Below are positions 8,577-17,652 of a stretch of 64,000 nt of DNA, piece by piece. The stretch is from NCBI GenBank assembly GCA_020850455.1, contig JADZEQ010000004.1, forward strand, positions 1 through 64,000, in the 5' to 3' direction. This DNA comes from Sphingomonadaceae bacterium (GTDB taxonomy: Bacteria > Pseudomonadota > Alphaproteobacteria > Sphingomonadales > Sphingomonadaceae). Position 1 is the stretch's first letter. Every line of letters starts with the position of its first letter. The notes under the pieces were generated by a model, which was not told the DNA's origin, did no database searches, and saw only the letters and a list, made by a program, of their open reading frames with translations. The position numbers were made by a program, and so were the translations under genes.

Positions 8577-11162
8577 ATGAATGGCAAGCGCGTGCCGCTG
8601 ACCATCCAATTTGGGGTGATGCCCAGCAACATCGCCTTTGATGCCGAGGCGCTCGACCGGCGCCTTGTCGCCTTTGCCCGCCTGTGGCCGCTGCTCGTCT
8701 TTGCGACGATATTGGGCGCAGTGCCGCAAATGGCCTGGCTGTCCGGCACAATGAACGGGCGGATAGTCATGGCGAGTATGACGCTCATATCGCTGCTGCC
8801 CATCCCGCTCTTTCTCCATCGCAAACTTTCAACGATGCGCCCGTTTTGGCGCGTACGCTTGCTTACCATTGCATCGGCGCTCCTCGGCGTTGGTTTCGGT
8901 GTCTTGGCTTCGCAAGCGGTCGATACCAATAGTTTTGCAGCGCTGACCTGTTTATCGGCGACCGGATTTGTCGTGGTGGCGACGCTTGCGCGTTTGCCGG
9001 TCACCATGCTCGCCTTTGCAACCGCCGCCATTGGCAGCCAGTTGGTCGTTGACACATCGGCCATCGCTATTTTGGTGCTCGCACCGCTGGAGCTATGCGC
9101 GCTGCTGATCGCGACATCGGCGGCCCGTTCCGACTTTGCCAATGCGCGCCTACTCTGGCAGGCAGAGTTGGACGCCAGCCGACCCGCGCGCCTGATTGAT
9201 GAGCTGGAAACCACCGGTTCGGCCTGGTTTTGGGAAACCGACCGGCGCGGGCGCATCCTTTATATCTCGGAACGCATCGGTCACGCCTTGGGCACGACAG
9301 CTAGCGAATTGGTTGGGCGTCCGCTGGTTTCCATCGCCAAGGAACAGGATGGACAGGGCAGCAGCCGGGTGGGGGAACGCCCGCTTGCCTTTCAAATTTC
9401 GACTGCAACCGCCTTTTCCGAGCATGAATTGCGCGCCAACACCAAGGAAGAATTATGGTGGTCCATTTCAGGGCGCCCAATTTTTGACAAATATAACCAG
9501 CTGCGTGGCTTTATCGGTACCGGCACCGATTTGACCGACAAGCGCAAGGATGCGGCTGAAAAATCCCGCCTCGCACGTTTTGATGCGCTCACCGGCCTCG
9601 CCAACCGCATGGAAATTGGCGAAAAACTGCGCCAAGCGCTGCGCGGCGAAGCGAATAGCGTCAAACCCGCTGCCCTGTTTCTTATCGACCTCGACCGCTT
9701 CAAAAACGTCAACGACACGCTGGGCCACCCGGCGGGGGACGCGCTGTTGAAACAAGTTGCGCAACGGCTGAGCAATGTTGTCGGACCGCTGGGCCACGTC
9801 GGACGCCTCGGCGGTGACGAATTCAAGGTGGTGGTGCCGGGCAAGACCAGTCGCAACCAGCTTAATCAGCTTGCCGCTGCGATTATCGAATCGGTTTCCC
9901 GGCCATATTTTATCGAAAGCAATCAGGTGTCGATTGGGGCATCGATCGGTATTGCGGCATCGCCCGACGATGGGCGCACCGATGATGACCTGACCCGCAA
10001 TGCCGACCTTGCGCTCTATGCGGCGAAGGCTGCGGGGCGCGGGGTACTGCGCTTTTACGAACCGGCGATGCACGCCGCCGCCGACCGTCGCCATATGCTC
10101 GAACAAGATTTGACAGAGGCGCTGAAACGCGACGCGCTACGTGTGGTTTACCAGCCGGTCGTGTCATGTAAGGGCGAACGCGTTACCGGCTTTGAGGCGC
10201 TGTTGCGCTGGTCGCACCCCATACATGGCCCAATTTCACCGGCTGAATTCATACCAATTGCCGAGGAATCGAGCCTGATTGAAAAGGTCGGTGAATGGGT
10301 GCTGCGCCGCGCCTGTGAAGAGGCGGCGCGCTGGAATGTTCCCGCCCGTATCGCGGTCAACGTATCGCCGGTGCAATTTGCCAACCCCGCCTTTCCAACG
10401 CTTGTCGCGCAGGTACTGGCGCAAACCAGCCTGCCGCCACAGCGGCTGGAGTTGGAAATCACCGAAGGCGTTTTCCTGTCCGAAGGTGGCAACGCCGAAC
10501 GGCAGTTTGAAACGCTAAAGCGCATTGGCGTGCGCCTCGCGCTCGATGACTTTGGCACGGGCTATAGCTCGCTCGGCTATCTCCAGCGCGCCCCGCTCAA
10601 CAAGATCAAGGTTGACCGCAGCTTTGTGCAGGGCGCGACTCTGGGTGACAACCAGAATGCAGCGATTATTCGCGCGATTGTGACGCTGGCCGAAGCGCTC
10701 AACATGGAAACCACGGCAGAGGGTGCCGAAACGCTCGATGAAATCGAACTGATCCGCAAATTGGGCTGTTCGCACATTCAGGGCTATTATTATGGCCCGC
10801 CGCTCGAACAGGAAGAATTGGCAGCCAAATTGGGGATGGACGGCCATGGGGTAAGCGCGGTCGGACACAAGGTGGCTCGGTCGCTGCGCAGGGCCATTTT
10901 GCGCCGGGGACGGATATATTTCGGTTCCGACCATTATGACGTCCGGCTGCGCAATATTTCCGAAACCGGCACGATGATCGAAATGCCAGTATATGTCCCC
11001 GCCGGAGCCACGGCACAGATCGACATTCAGGATGGGCCGAGCCTGCCCGTCCGCGTGGTCTGGTGGTCAGAGCGGCGCTGCGGCCTTGCCTTTGACCAGT
11101 CGATTGACCTTAGCTGGCTGGCAGCGGCTGCCGCACCGATCAATCGCGCGGTGAACGGTTAA
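8577..11162 (+). CDS. Membrane-bound PAS-GGDEF-EAL-PilZ cyclic-di-GMP protein
   Basis: This 861-residue protein has several N-terminal membrane helices (about 30-185), a PAS-like region (about 205-320), and GGDEF with the intact motif at 412-416 but no RxxD inhibitory site just upstream. EAL follows with FEALLRW at about 539-545 and DDFGTG at 657-662. The C-terminal PilZ-like segment (about 770-842) carries LRRAILRRGR and RNISETG. Both enzymatic motifs are intact, so synthesis, hydrolysis or both are possible, with PilZ as built-in c-di-GMP sensor (inference). The ATG at 8577 follows GAAGGTGG at a rather long spacing; an ATG at 8529 is an alternative. It overlaps hemH by 4 nt tail to tail. 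Confidence 0.92.
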   Translation: MNGKRVPLTIQFGVMPSNIAFDAEALDRRLVAFARLWPLLVFATILGAVPQMAWLSGTMNGRIVMASMTLISLLPIPLFLHRKLSTMRPFWRVRLLTIASALLGVGFGVLASQAVDTNSFAALTCLSATGFVVVATLARLPVTMLAFATAAIGSQLVVDTSAIAILVLAPLELCALLIATSAARSDFANARLLWQAELDASRPARLIDELETTGSAWFWETDRRGRILYISERIGHALGTTASELVGRPLVSIAKEQDGQGSSRVGERPLAFQISTATAFSEHELRANTKEELWWSISGRPIFDKYNQLRGFIGTGTDLTDKRKDAAEKSRLARFDALTGLANRMEIGEKLRQALRGEANSVKPAALFLIDLDRFKNVNDTLGHPAGDALLKQVAQRLSNVVGPLGHVGRLGGDEFKVVVPGKTSRNQLNQLAAAIIESVSRPYFIESNQVSIGASIGIAASPDDGRTDDDLTRNADLALYAAKAAGRGVLRFYEPAMHAAADRRHMLEQDLTEALKRDALRVVYQPVVSCKGERVTGFEALLRWSHPIHGPISPAEFIPIAEESSLIEKVGEWVLRRACEEAARWNVPARIAVNVSPVQFANPAFPTLVAQVLAQTSLPPQRLELEITEGVFLSEGGNAERQFETLKRIGVRLALDDFGTGYSSLGYLQRAPLNKIKVDRSFVQGATLGDNQNAAIIRAIVTLAEALNMETTAEGAETLDEIELIRKLGCSHIQGYYYGPPLEQEELAAKLGMDGHGVSAVGHKVARSLRRAILRRGRIYFGSDHYDVRLRNISETGTMIEMPVYVPAGATAQIDIQDGPSLPVRVVWWSERRCGLAFDQSIDLSWLAAAAAPINRAVNG

Positions 11163-12148
11163 GCCTTAACCAGCGCCCGCACCAACGCCACCGCATCATC
11201 CGAGGCGTTGAGGCAGGGGATATAGCCAAAGCTTTTGCCGCCCGCATGCATGAATGTTTCGCGCGCGCGGATCGCCAATTCTTCCAGTGTTTCGAGGCAG
11301 TCGGCGGCAAAGCCCGGTGCCAGCACCGCCACATGCGCCACCCCCGATTGCGCCCAGTGGCTTAGCAAGGCCTCACTCGCCGGTTCGAGCCAACGCGCCC
11401 GGCCAAAACGCGATTGAAATCCAATGTCGATGGGCCTTCCCACCGCAGCAGACAGCGCGGCAACGCTGGCCTGACATTGGTCATAATATGGATCGCCCGC
11501 CGCACGGCTGCGTTCGGGCATGCCGTGAAAACTGGCAAGGATGCGCTGTGGCGGATCAACCGCATGGGCAAGATAATGCGTAACACTGCGCGCCAACGCC
11601 CCGATATAGGCAGGGTGGGTTGCATAGCTGGTGACCACATCCACCTTGGGCGGATACGCCATTTCGCGCAGCGCATCGTCAATTGCATCGGTCGCGCTGA
11701 TGGTGGTGGCGATACATTGCTGGGGGTATAGCGGCAAAATGCGGATGGTGGACGCCCCCGCCGCTTGGAGCTCTTGTAGCGCATGGGCGATTTGGGGCGC
11801 GCCATAACGCATGGCATGCCGCACGATCACCCCATCGCCCATCACCTGTTGCAGTGCCTGCGCCAAAGCGGCGCTGTTAACCGCCAAGGGGGAGCCATCT
11901 TCGGTCCAAATGGCACGATAAAGTTCGGCGCTTTTGCGCGCGCGCAATGGCGCGATGACCATGCGCAGCAATGGACGCCAGAGATATTTGGGCAGTGGCA
12001 CAACACGCGGATCGGATAGAAATTCGACCAGATAGCGCCTGAGTGCCGACTGGGTTGGCGCATCGGGCGTGCCCAGATTGACCAGTAAAAGGCCGACCCG
12101 ATCCGCCGTGGCGGCCATGTCGCCCACCGTTTGCGCCGCATGCGTCAT
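11159..12148 (-). CDS. hemH: Ferrochelatase
   Basis: This 329-residue enzyme inserts Fe2+ into protoporphyrin IX in the last step of haem synthesis. The opening GLLLVNLGTPD, the catalytic histidine in SFHGMPERS, the YYDQC segment and the glutamate-bearing LETLEE near residue 290 are family signatures. Its ATG overlaps the stop of the molybdopterin hydroxylase gene (ATGA), making it the last gene of an mrp - hydroxylase - hemH operon. Length is normal for the bacterial enzyme. Confidence 0.96.
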   Translation of the reverse strand: MTHAAQTVGDMAATADRVGLLLVNLGTPDAPTQSALRRYLVEFLSDPRVVPLPKYLWRPLLRMVIAPLRARKSAELYRAIWTEDGSPLAVNSAALAQALQQVMGDGVIVRHAMRYGAPQIAHALQELQAAGASTIRILPLYPQQCIATTISATDAIDDALREMAYPPKVDVVTSYATHPAYIGALARSVTHYLAHAVDPPQRILASFHGMPERSRAAGDPYYDQCQASVAALSAAVGRPIDIGFQSRFGRARWLEPASEALLSHWAQSGVAHVAVLAPGFAADCLETLEELAIRARETFMHAGGKSFGYIPCLNASDDAVALVRALVKA

Positions 12149-14409
12149 GCCAGCGGTTTACTGCTGAGCGGCAGGCGACGGATGCGCTGGCCGGAAATCG
12201 TATAGAGCGCATTGGCGATGGCGGGGGCCACCGCCAACATGCCAATTGCGCCAATGCCCGCGCTTTCCTGATCCGATGGCAATATATCTATATCCACTTC
12301 GGGCATTTGGGCGAGCGAGGGGATATTCAGGTCGCGCCAGTGCCGCGCGCGCGCAAGGCCGCGGTGATAGCGACTGGTGCCCCCGACCGCTTGCGCAAGC
12401 CCCAACATAACCCCGGATTCCAACTGTTGCAGGGTGAGGCGCGGGTTCAAAACGCGCCCGACATGCGCCCGGACATATAGGTGGGAGACACGGATACCCC
12501 CTGCGCTCGGCCTAGCCCGCGCACATACCGCTATATAGCTGCCGTCGAGCGCGGCGAGCGCCAGCCCCATGCCCGACCCGGCGGCCCCGCCGTCCCAAGA
12601 TGCAGCGGCGGTCGCTGCCTGCAGCACCTCTGCCAGCTCGGGTGTTTCGCCCAACATTGCCATGCGAAAGCCGAACGGGTCACTATCGGCAGCGCGCGCC
12701 AATTCATCGATGAAACATTCGAGCGCAAAAATATTGCCCATCGCCGCGCGCCCGCGCCAGCGCCCCGCAGGCATATGGATATCAACCGGCAGATGGTCGA
12801 GCGCCAAATTGGGTATTTGATAGGGGGGCATCGCCCCCTCCAACGCTGCAGCGTCCACTACGCCCGCTGCATTGCGCTGCGCGGCGTCGGCCTTGTCCCC
12901 CGCCAACCGGGCGCGCCATTCATGCCGTGCCGCCGGCGCGGCAAGGCTGCAACGCAGCGCATCGATGGTCGCGCCGGATGACAGGCTGGCCTGCAACCGC
13001 ACCCTTTGCGGCGCGCGCGGCAAGTCGCGCAACACCTCTTCGGTCCGGCTCCAGCACAATTGCACCGGGCGGCGCATGGCGCGTGCGATGAGCGCGGCTT
13101 GCACCGCCACCTCTACCTCCATCGCCGCGCCCAAACTGCCGCCGCCGGGCATGACGAACAGGCTGACCGCCGACGCCGCTACCCCCAACGCATCGGCAAT
13201 GGCGACGCGCATCGCGCCCGGTGCTTCCGCCGCTGCCCAAATGCGCACGACATCGCCATCGACCATCGCGGTTGCGCTACGGGTTTCGAGCGTGGCGTGT
13301 AATTGCGGCGCAATGGCATAATCCGCGCCCAATACCGGCCGCCCGTCAAAGGCGTCTGCAATGCTGCCCTTTGCGAATATACGCGCGCCATCGCCCGATG
13401 CCAGCGCCGCCTTTAGCCGCCGGTCTATGACGCTGCTTTCAGCCAGCACCCCTTCGGTAAGGAAACGCGGTGCCATCGCGTCGAGTGCGCGCTGCGCCGC
13501 CCAGCCATTATTGGCCACCGCAGCCAGCCAGCGTTCGTGGCGCACCGCCGCGACAAAGCCCATCACGCGATCTGCGGCACGCCGATTATAATTTTTGAGT
13601 CGCGTGTCACCAAAAGGCCCCTGCCGGATTGCGGCAAACAACATATCGGGCAAGCGCACATCGCCTGCAAAGGCCATCGACCCGTCGACCTTGGCCGGAA
13701 GGTCGAGCCGGGGTACGTCCACACCCCATAATTTTCCCGCCCCCGGCGCCCGCAGGGGGGGGTAGGACGGCGGCGACAGTGCTGCCGCCTCCGCCGCCAA
13801 TTCGCCAAAGCGCAAGCGGCGCGCGCCATGGACGACAAAGCCATCAACGCAGTCCAACCCCTCCCAATCCGCGTCCCAGCGCGCCGCCGCTGCCTTGGCA
13901 AGCAATGCGCGAGCAAAGGCAGCGGCGGTGCGCAACGCCTGTTCGACATCCCCCAAAAAGAGCGAATCATCGCTGAGCATCGCCGCGCTATCATCACCCA
14001 GCGACCAGTGCCGCCAGCCCCCCCATTGGGCTAACGCATCGGGCACCACCATGCGCGGCGTTGCCAACATCGCATCGCGTTCAATGGGGGCATGGTTGGC
14101 ATAAGCGGGCGATGCGATGGCCGGTTCGACCGACACGGTGCGCCAGTCCGCACCCAATTCATCGGCGATGATTTGCGCATAAAAGGTCGATTGCCCCTGC
14201 CCCGTTTCGCAGGCGGGGACAATGACCGCGATATGCCCGTCGTGCCCGATTTTGAGGAAGGGCCCAAAATCCTCCTCCCCCCGCGCGAGGAGGATGGGGG
14301 CCGCATAATGGCGCGGCCACAAAGACCAACCAACCGCAAGCCCCAGAGCCGCGCCGCCGCCCGTCAGCAATTGCCGCCGATTGGGGCGCAGAAATGCGCG
14401 CCGGCTCAT
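12145..14409 (-). CDS. Xanthine dehydrogenase-family molybdopterin subunit (IorB-like), Tat-exported
   Basis: This 754-residue protein has a twin-arginine signal (NRRQLLTGG, then a hydrophobic stretch) and the two molybdopterin-binding modules of isoquinoline 1-oxidoreductase beta-type subunits, with VPACETGQGQS near residue 60 and MPGGGSLGAAMEVE in the middle. Two oddities stand out. The C-terminal family motif, normally GxGExG with the catalytic glutamate, reads GIGAIG here. Also, no 2Fe-2S partner subunit lies next to it. It overlaps mrp upstream and hemH downstream by ATGA junctions. It may be a non-classical or inactive hydroxylase; the substrate is unknown. Confidence 0.85.
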   Translation of the reverse strand: MSRRAFLRPNRRQLLTGGGAALGLAVGWSLWPRHYAAPILLARGEEDFGPFLKIGHDGHIAVIVPACETGQGQSTFYAQIIADELGADWRTVSVEPAIASPAYANHAPIERDAMLATPRMVVPDALAQWGGWRHWSLGDDSAAMLSDDSLFLGDVEQALRTAAAFARALLAKAAAARWDADWEGLDCVDGFVVHGARRLRFGELAAEAAALSPPSYPPLRAPGAGKLWGVDVPRLDLPAKVDGSMAFAGDVRLPDMLFAAIRQGPFGDTRLKNYNRRAADRVMGFVAAVRHERWLAAVANNGWAAQRALDAMAPRFLTEGVLAESSVIDRRLKAALASGDGARIFAKGSIADAFDGRPVLGADYAIAPQLHATLETRSATAMVDGDVVRIWAAAEAPGAMRVAIADALGVAASAVSLFVMPGGGSLGAAMEVEVAVQAALIARAMRRPVQLCWSRTEEVLRDLPRAPQRVRLQASLSSGATIDALRCSLAAPAARHEWRARLAGDKADAAQRNAAGVVDAAALEGAMPPYQIPNLALDHLPVDIHMPAGRWRGRAAMGNIFALECFIDELARAADSDPFGFRMAMLGETPELAEVLQAATAAASWDGGAAGSGMGLALAALDGSYIAVCARARPSAGGIRVSHLYVRAHVGRVLNPRLTLQQLESGVMLGLAQAVGGTSRYHRGLARARHWRDLNIPSLAQMPEVDIDILPSDQESAGIGAIGMLAVAPAIANALYTISGQRIRRLPLSSKPLA

Positions 14410-15416
14410 CCCGGGTTTGCATCAAGCCAGCGACCAAGCACGGCAGCAATGTCGCAAAAGGGTTGGGCAATATCGCCGCCCTGTGCCACCGGCGGCACAC
14501 CTGCATCACTGGCAAGGCGGATTGAACGGTCAAGCGGGACGCGGCCCATAAAATCCATGCCCATTTGGGCAGCTTCTTTTTCTGCGCCGCCTTGGCCAAA
14601 GGGGTCCGACACTTCGCCACAATGGGGGCAGGCATAGCCCGACATATTTTCGACCATGCCTATGATCGGCACATTGGCCTGACGAAACAGGTCAATGGCG
14701 CGCGCCGCATCGATAAGCGCGAGGTCTTGGGGCGTTGAAACGATGATCGCACCCGCTGGCTTATGTTTCTGAATGATCGATAATTGCACATCCCCGGTGC
14801 CCGGCGGCAAATCGAGGAGGAGGAGGTCGCACGCCCCCCAATTGGCGTCGATCAATTGTTCGAGCGCGCGCCCGGCCATCGGCCCGCGCCACGCCACCGC
14901 CTGCCCCGGCCTAGCCAACTGCCCCATCGATAGGAAATTGACGCCATAGCGCGACGGCACCGGGTTTAATTTTTCGCCATCGGTGGTGGGCTGCCCCCCC
15001 TCTTGCCCCAAGAGTTTGGTTTGCGATGGCCCGTGAATATCAGCGTCAACAATCCCGACCTTGCGCCCCGCCGCAGCCAGCGCCAGCGCAATATTGGTGG
15101 TCAGTGTCGATTTACCGACCCCGCCCTTGCCGCTACCAATGGCGATGAGGCGCGGCTTGCTGCGCGCCGCCGTCATCGCCACGCGCACGCTATCAATGCC
15201 TGCAAGCCCAGCCAAAGCCGCGCGCGCGGAGCTTTCCAGCGCGCCGCGCGCATCCACATCGAGTCCCGATGCATCGACGATCAGCGTTGCCGTGCCGCTT
15301 TGGAGCCGCAAGGAGGATAATCGATCCCCCAGCACCGCCCTTACCAAAGCCTCCGCCTGCCCGGCCGCTTGCTCGGACCCCTGTCCCGCACCTTGCCCCG
15401 CCAATGCGTCCGGCAC
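14406..15416 (-). CDS. mrp: Mrp/ApbC-type Fe-S cluster carrier ATPase
   Basis: This 336-residue P-loop protein has an N-terminal MIP18/FeS-assembly-like domain (about 20-85), the deviant Walker A GSGKGGVGKST (94-104), VDADIHGPS (123-131) and a CPHC pair (C263, C266) that binds the bridging cluster in this family. It transfers Fe-S clusters to apo-proteins in the cytoplasm. It heads a three-gene operon: its stop overlaps the molybdopterin hydroxylase start (ATGA). It is divergent from hflK with 99 nt between. Confidence 0.95.
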   Translation of the reverse strand: MPDALAGQGAGQGSEQAAGQAEALVRAVLGDRLSSLRLQSGTATLIVDASGLDVDARGALESSARAALAGLAGIDSVRVAMTAARSKPRLIAIGSGKGGVGKSTLTTNIALALAAAGRKVGIVDADIHGPSQTKLLGQEGGQPTTDGEKLNPVPSRYGVNFLSMGQLARPGQAVAWRGPMAGRALEQLIDANWGACDLLLLDLPPGTGDVQLSIIQKHKPAGAIIVSTPQDLALIDAARAIDLFRQANVPIIGMVENMSGYACPHCGEVSDPFGQGGAEKEAAQMGMDFMGRVPLDRSIRLASDAGVPPVAQGGDIAQPFCDIAAVLGRWLDANPG

Positions 15417-15503
15417 CGCCCCATTCCTTTCGTCAAAAGCTTCGTTGCCGCGCTGTTATCGTCCATTTTTGGCTTTGGCACTGTTTTTCGGCGAAACCCT
15501 TCC

Positions 15504-15509
15504 TATAAA
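15504..15509 (+). promoter_or_regulatory. Possible -10 element (TATAAA) of hflK
   Basis: TATAAA at 15504-15509 is the only good -10 in the mrp-hflK gap; the -35 candidate CTGTTT 17 nt upstream is poor. The expected transcript start falls at or near 15516, which is the hflK ATG, so a leaderless message is possible. Confidence 0.3.
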
Positions 15510-15515
15510 TGGCGC

Positions 15516-16634
15516 ATGATCGACAAAATTTCTTCCCGATTTCGCACGCGCCTGCGCACCATCCGCCCGACGCTTTCGATGGTCGGCGGCCCTTGGGGCG
15601 ATGATGGCAGCGGCGAAGACACCGGGAAGACACCGGGCGAAAGAGGCCGTCCGCCGCGCAAAACCTCCCCTTGGCTGCCTGATGAAAATGGCCCCAGCCG
15701 CTCTGGCGGTGGCTTTGATGCCTTGTGGAAAGGGCGCGGATTTGGCGGCAACCTGCCGCCAATGGCACAGGGGATAAATTGGTGGAAATGGGGCGGCATC
15801 TTGTTGGCGGCGCTATGGATTGTCGGCACATCGGTGCACCGGTTGGAAGCAGAAGAAGAAGGGGTTGTCACGCGGCTGGGCAGTTATAGCCGCACGGTTG
15901 GCCCGGGTATCAGCCTGACCCTGCCCGCCCCCTTTGAAACAATGATAAAGGTCCCGGCACGCCGCATCCAGACCATCGACATTCCGGGCAGCGACGCGCA
16001 AAATCTGGTGCTGACAGGCGATGCCAACATCATCAACCTTGCCTATACGGTGCGCTGGTCGGTCAAGCAGCCGCGGCTCTTCGCCTTTCAACTGAATAAT
16101 CCCGAAACCGCGATCCGCAGCGCCGCCGAAAGCGCGATGCGTTCAACGGTCGCCAATTTCAATCTAGCCCAAGCCATTGGTTCGGGGCAGACCGAAATCA
16201 GCCGCGACGTCGAACAAAGATTGCAGGCAATGCTCGATTATTATCGTTCGGGCGTGCGGGTGGAGGATGTGTCGATCCGCGTATCCGCCCCGCCCAATGA
16301 GGTGGAGGAAGCGTTTAACAATGTGAACGTCGCCCGCCAGAATAGCGAAGCCGCGATCAACGGTGCGCGGGGCTTTGCCGCACAGGTGGTAAGCGCAGCC
16401 CAAGGTGATGCTGCCGAATTTGACCGCATTTATGAACAATATCGTCTAGCGCCGCAGGTGACGCGCCGCCGCCTATATTATGAAACGATGGAACAGGTGC
16501 TGCGCCCTTCAGAAAAGACAATTATCGATTCGAACAACCTCGTGCCCTATCTGCCGCTACCCGAAGCGCGGCGGACGGCGGAACCGGCGGCCAGCCCCAG
16601 TGCCACCGCAACCGTTGCAGGAGGCGGCCAATGA
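15516..16634 (+). CDS. hflK: Protease modulator HflK (SPFH/band 7)
   Basis: This 372-residue protein has a glycine/proline-rich cytoplasmic N-terminus with the HflK hallmark GGPWGDD, one membrane helix (WWKWGGILLAALWIVG, about 88-105) and a periplasmic SPFH domain starting EEEGVVTRLGSYSRT. With HflC it forms the complex that surrounds and restrains FtsH. The start is uncertain: the ATG at 15516 has no ribosome site, and an ATG at 15579 just before GGPWGDD is the alternative. Its stop overlaps the hflC ATG (ATGA), so the pair is translationally coupled. Confidence 0.93.
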   Translation: MIDKISSRFRTRLRTIRPTLSMVGGPWGDDGSGEDTGKTPGERGRPPRKTSPWLPDENGPSRSGGGFDALWKGRGFGGNLPPMAQGINWWKWGGILLAALWIVGTSVHRLEAEEEGVVTRLGSYSRTVGPGISLTLPAPFETMIKVPARRIQTIDIPGSDAQNLVLTGDANIINLAYTVRWSVKQPRLFAFQLNNPETAIRSAAESAMRSTVANFNLAQAIGSGQTEISRDVEQRLQAMLDYYRSGVRVEDVSIRVSAPPNEVEEAFNNVNVARQNSEAAINGARGFAAQVVSAAQGDAAEFDRIYEQYRLAPQVTRRRLYYETMEQVLRPSEKTIIDSNNLVPYLPLPEARRTAEPAASPSATATVAGGGQ

Positions 16635-17494
16635 ACCCGATGCCCTATATCCTGCGCCACCCGATGCAGGCAGCCTTTGGCGCGCTCGGCCTCCTCATCA
16701 TCGCGATGATGAGCCTCAGCGTGGTGAGCGAAACGCAACAGGCAATCATCCTGCGCTATGGGCAGATCGAACGCATCATCAACCCCTATCGTCCCAACCA
16801 AAGCTTTGGCGCGACGGGGGCGGGCCTCAGCTTTCGTATCCCCTTTGTTGAACAAATACAGTTGATCGACAAACGCGTGCTGGGTGTCGAGATTGATGGA
16901 CAACCAGTGCTGTCCACCGACCAATTGCGTATGCAGGTCGATGCCTATGCCCGTTATCGCATTACCGACCCCGCGCGCATGTATGCCAGCATCCGCAACC
17001 AAGACGCGCTGGAGGGGCAGTTGCGCAACCTCCTGTCCTCTGCGTTGCGCAATGAATTGGGGCGGCGACCATTTTCGGCGCTGCTCAGCCCCGAACGGGC
17101 GCAGGTGATGGCGGGCATCCGCAACACTATGGCGCGCGATTCGCGGCGGTATGGCGTCGAAGTTATCGATGTGCGCATCAGTCGCGCCGAGTTGCCCGAA
17201 GGAGCACCGCGCGATTCGGCCTTTGAACGGATGCGCACCGCCCGCGCGCAGGAGGCTGCGGCGATCTTGGCAGAGGGGCAAAAGCAGGCGCAAATCGTGC
17301 GCGCCGATGCGCAGGCAGAGGCTGCACAAATTTATGCCAACAGCTTTGGCAAAGACCCCGAATTTTATGCCTTTTGGCGGGCGATGCAGTCCTATCGGGT
17401 AACCTTTCAATCGCAGGGCGCTGGCCAGTCGACCTTTGTCCTGCGGCCGGGAGAGGGGTATTTGTCCGAATTTGGCAATCGTTCCGCGCGTTAG
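16631..17494 (+). CDS. hflC: Protease modulator HflC (SPFH/band 7)
   Basis: This 287-residue partner of HflK has an N-terminal membrane helix (about 13-31), then SETQQAIILRYGQIER, the SPFH core with RITDP, and the alpha-helical stretch rich in AQEAAAILAEGQKQAQIVRA that is typical of HflC. The ATG at 16631 overlaps the hflK stop. The HflK-HflC pair followed by a DegP-type protease is a common membrane quality-control arrangement in Alphaproteobacteria. Confidence 0.95.
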   Translation: MNPMPYILRHPMQAAFGALGLLIIAMMSLSVVSETQQAIILRYGQIERIINPYRPNQSFGATGAGLSFRIPFVEQIQLIDKRVLGVEIDGQPVLSTDQLRMQVDAYARYRITDPARMYASIRNQDALEGQLRNLLSSALRNELGRRPFSALLSPERAQVMAGIRNTMARDSRRYGVEVIDVRISRAELPEGAPRDSAFERMRTARAQEAAAILAEGQKQAQIVRADAQAEAAQIYANSFGKDPEFYAFWRAMQSYRVTFQSQGAGQSTFVLRPGEGYLSEFGNRSAR

Positions 17495-17652
17495 CACCGC
17501 ATAAGGATGCGCCAATTCGCCACCGACATTGTTGTCGTCTATTCATGTAGTCGATGCTATGGAGGGCTGAAGCGACGGCGCTTGCCTAAGCCGCCCAAGC
17601 TGCTTAACCCCACGCGCCAAGTTTGACGTGTTACAACAAAGGAATTTCGCCG

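Noticed and set aside
16547..17515. A 322-codon minus-strand frame opposite hflC
   Set aside because: It is antisense to HflC, which has strong conserved motifs. The frame has atypical composition and no ribosome site.
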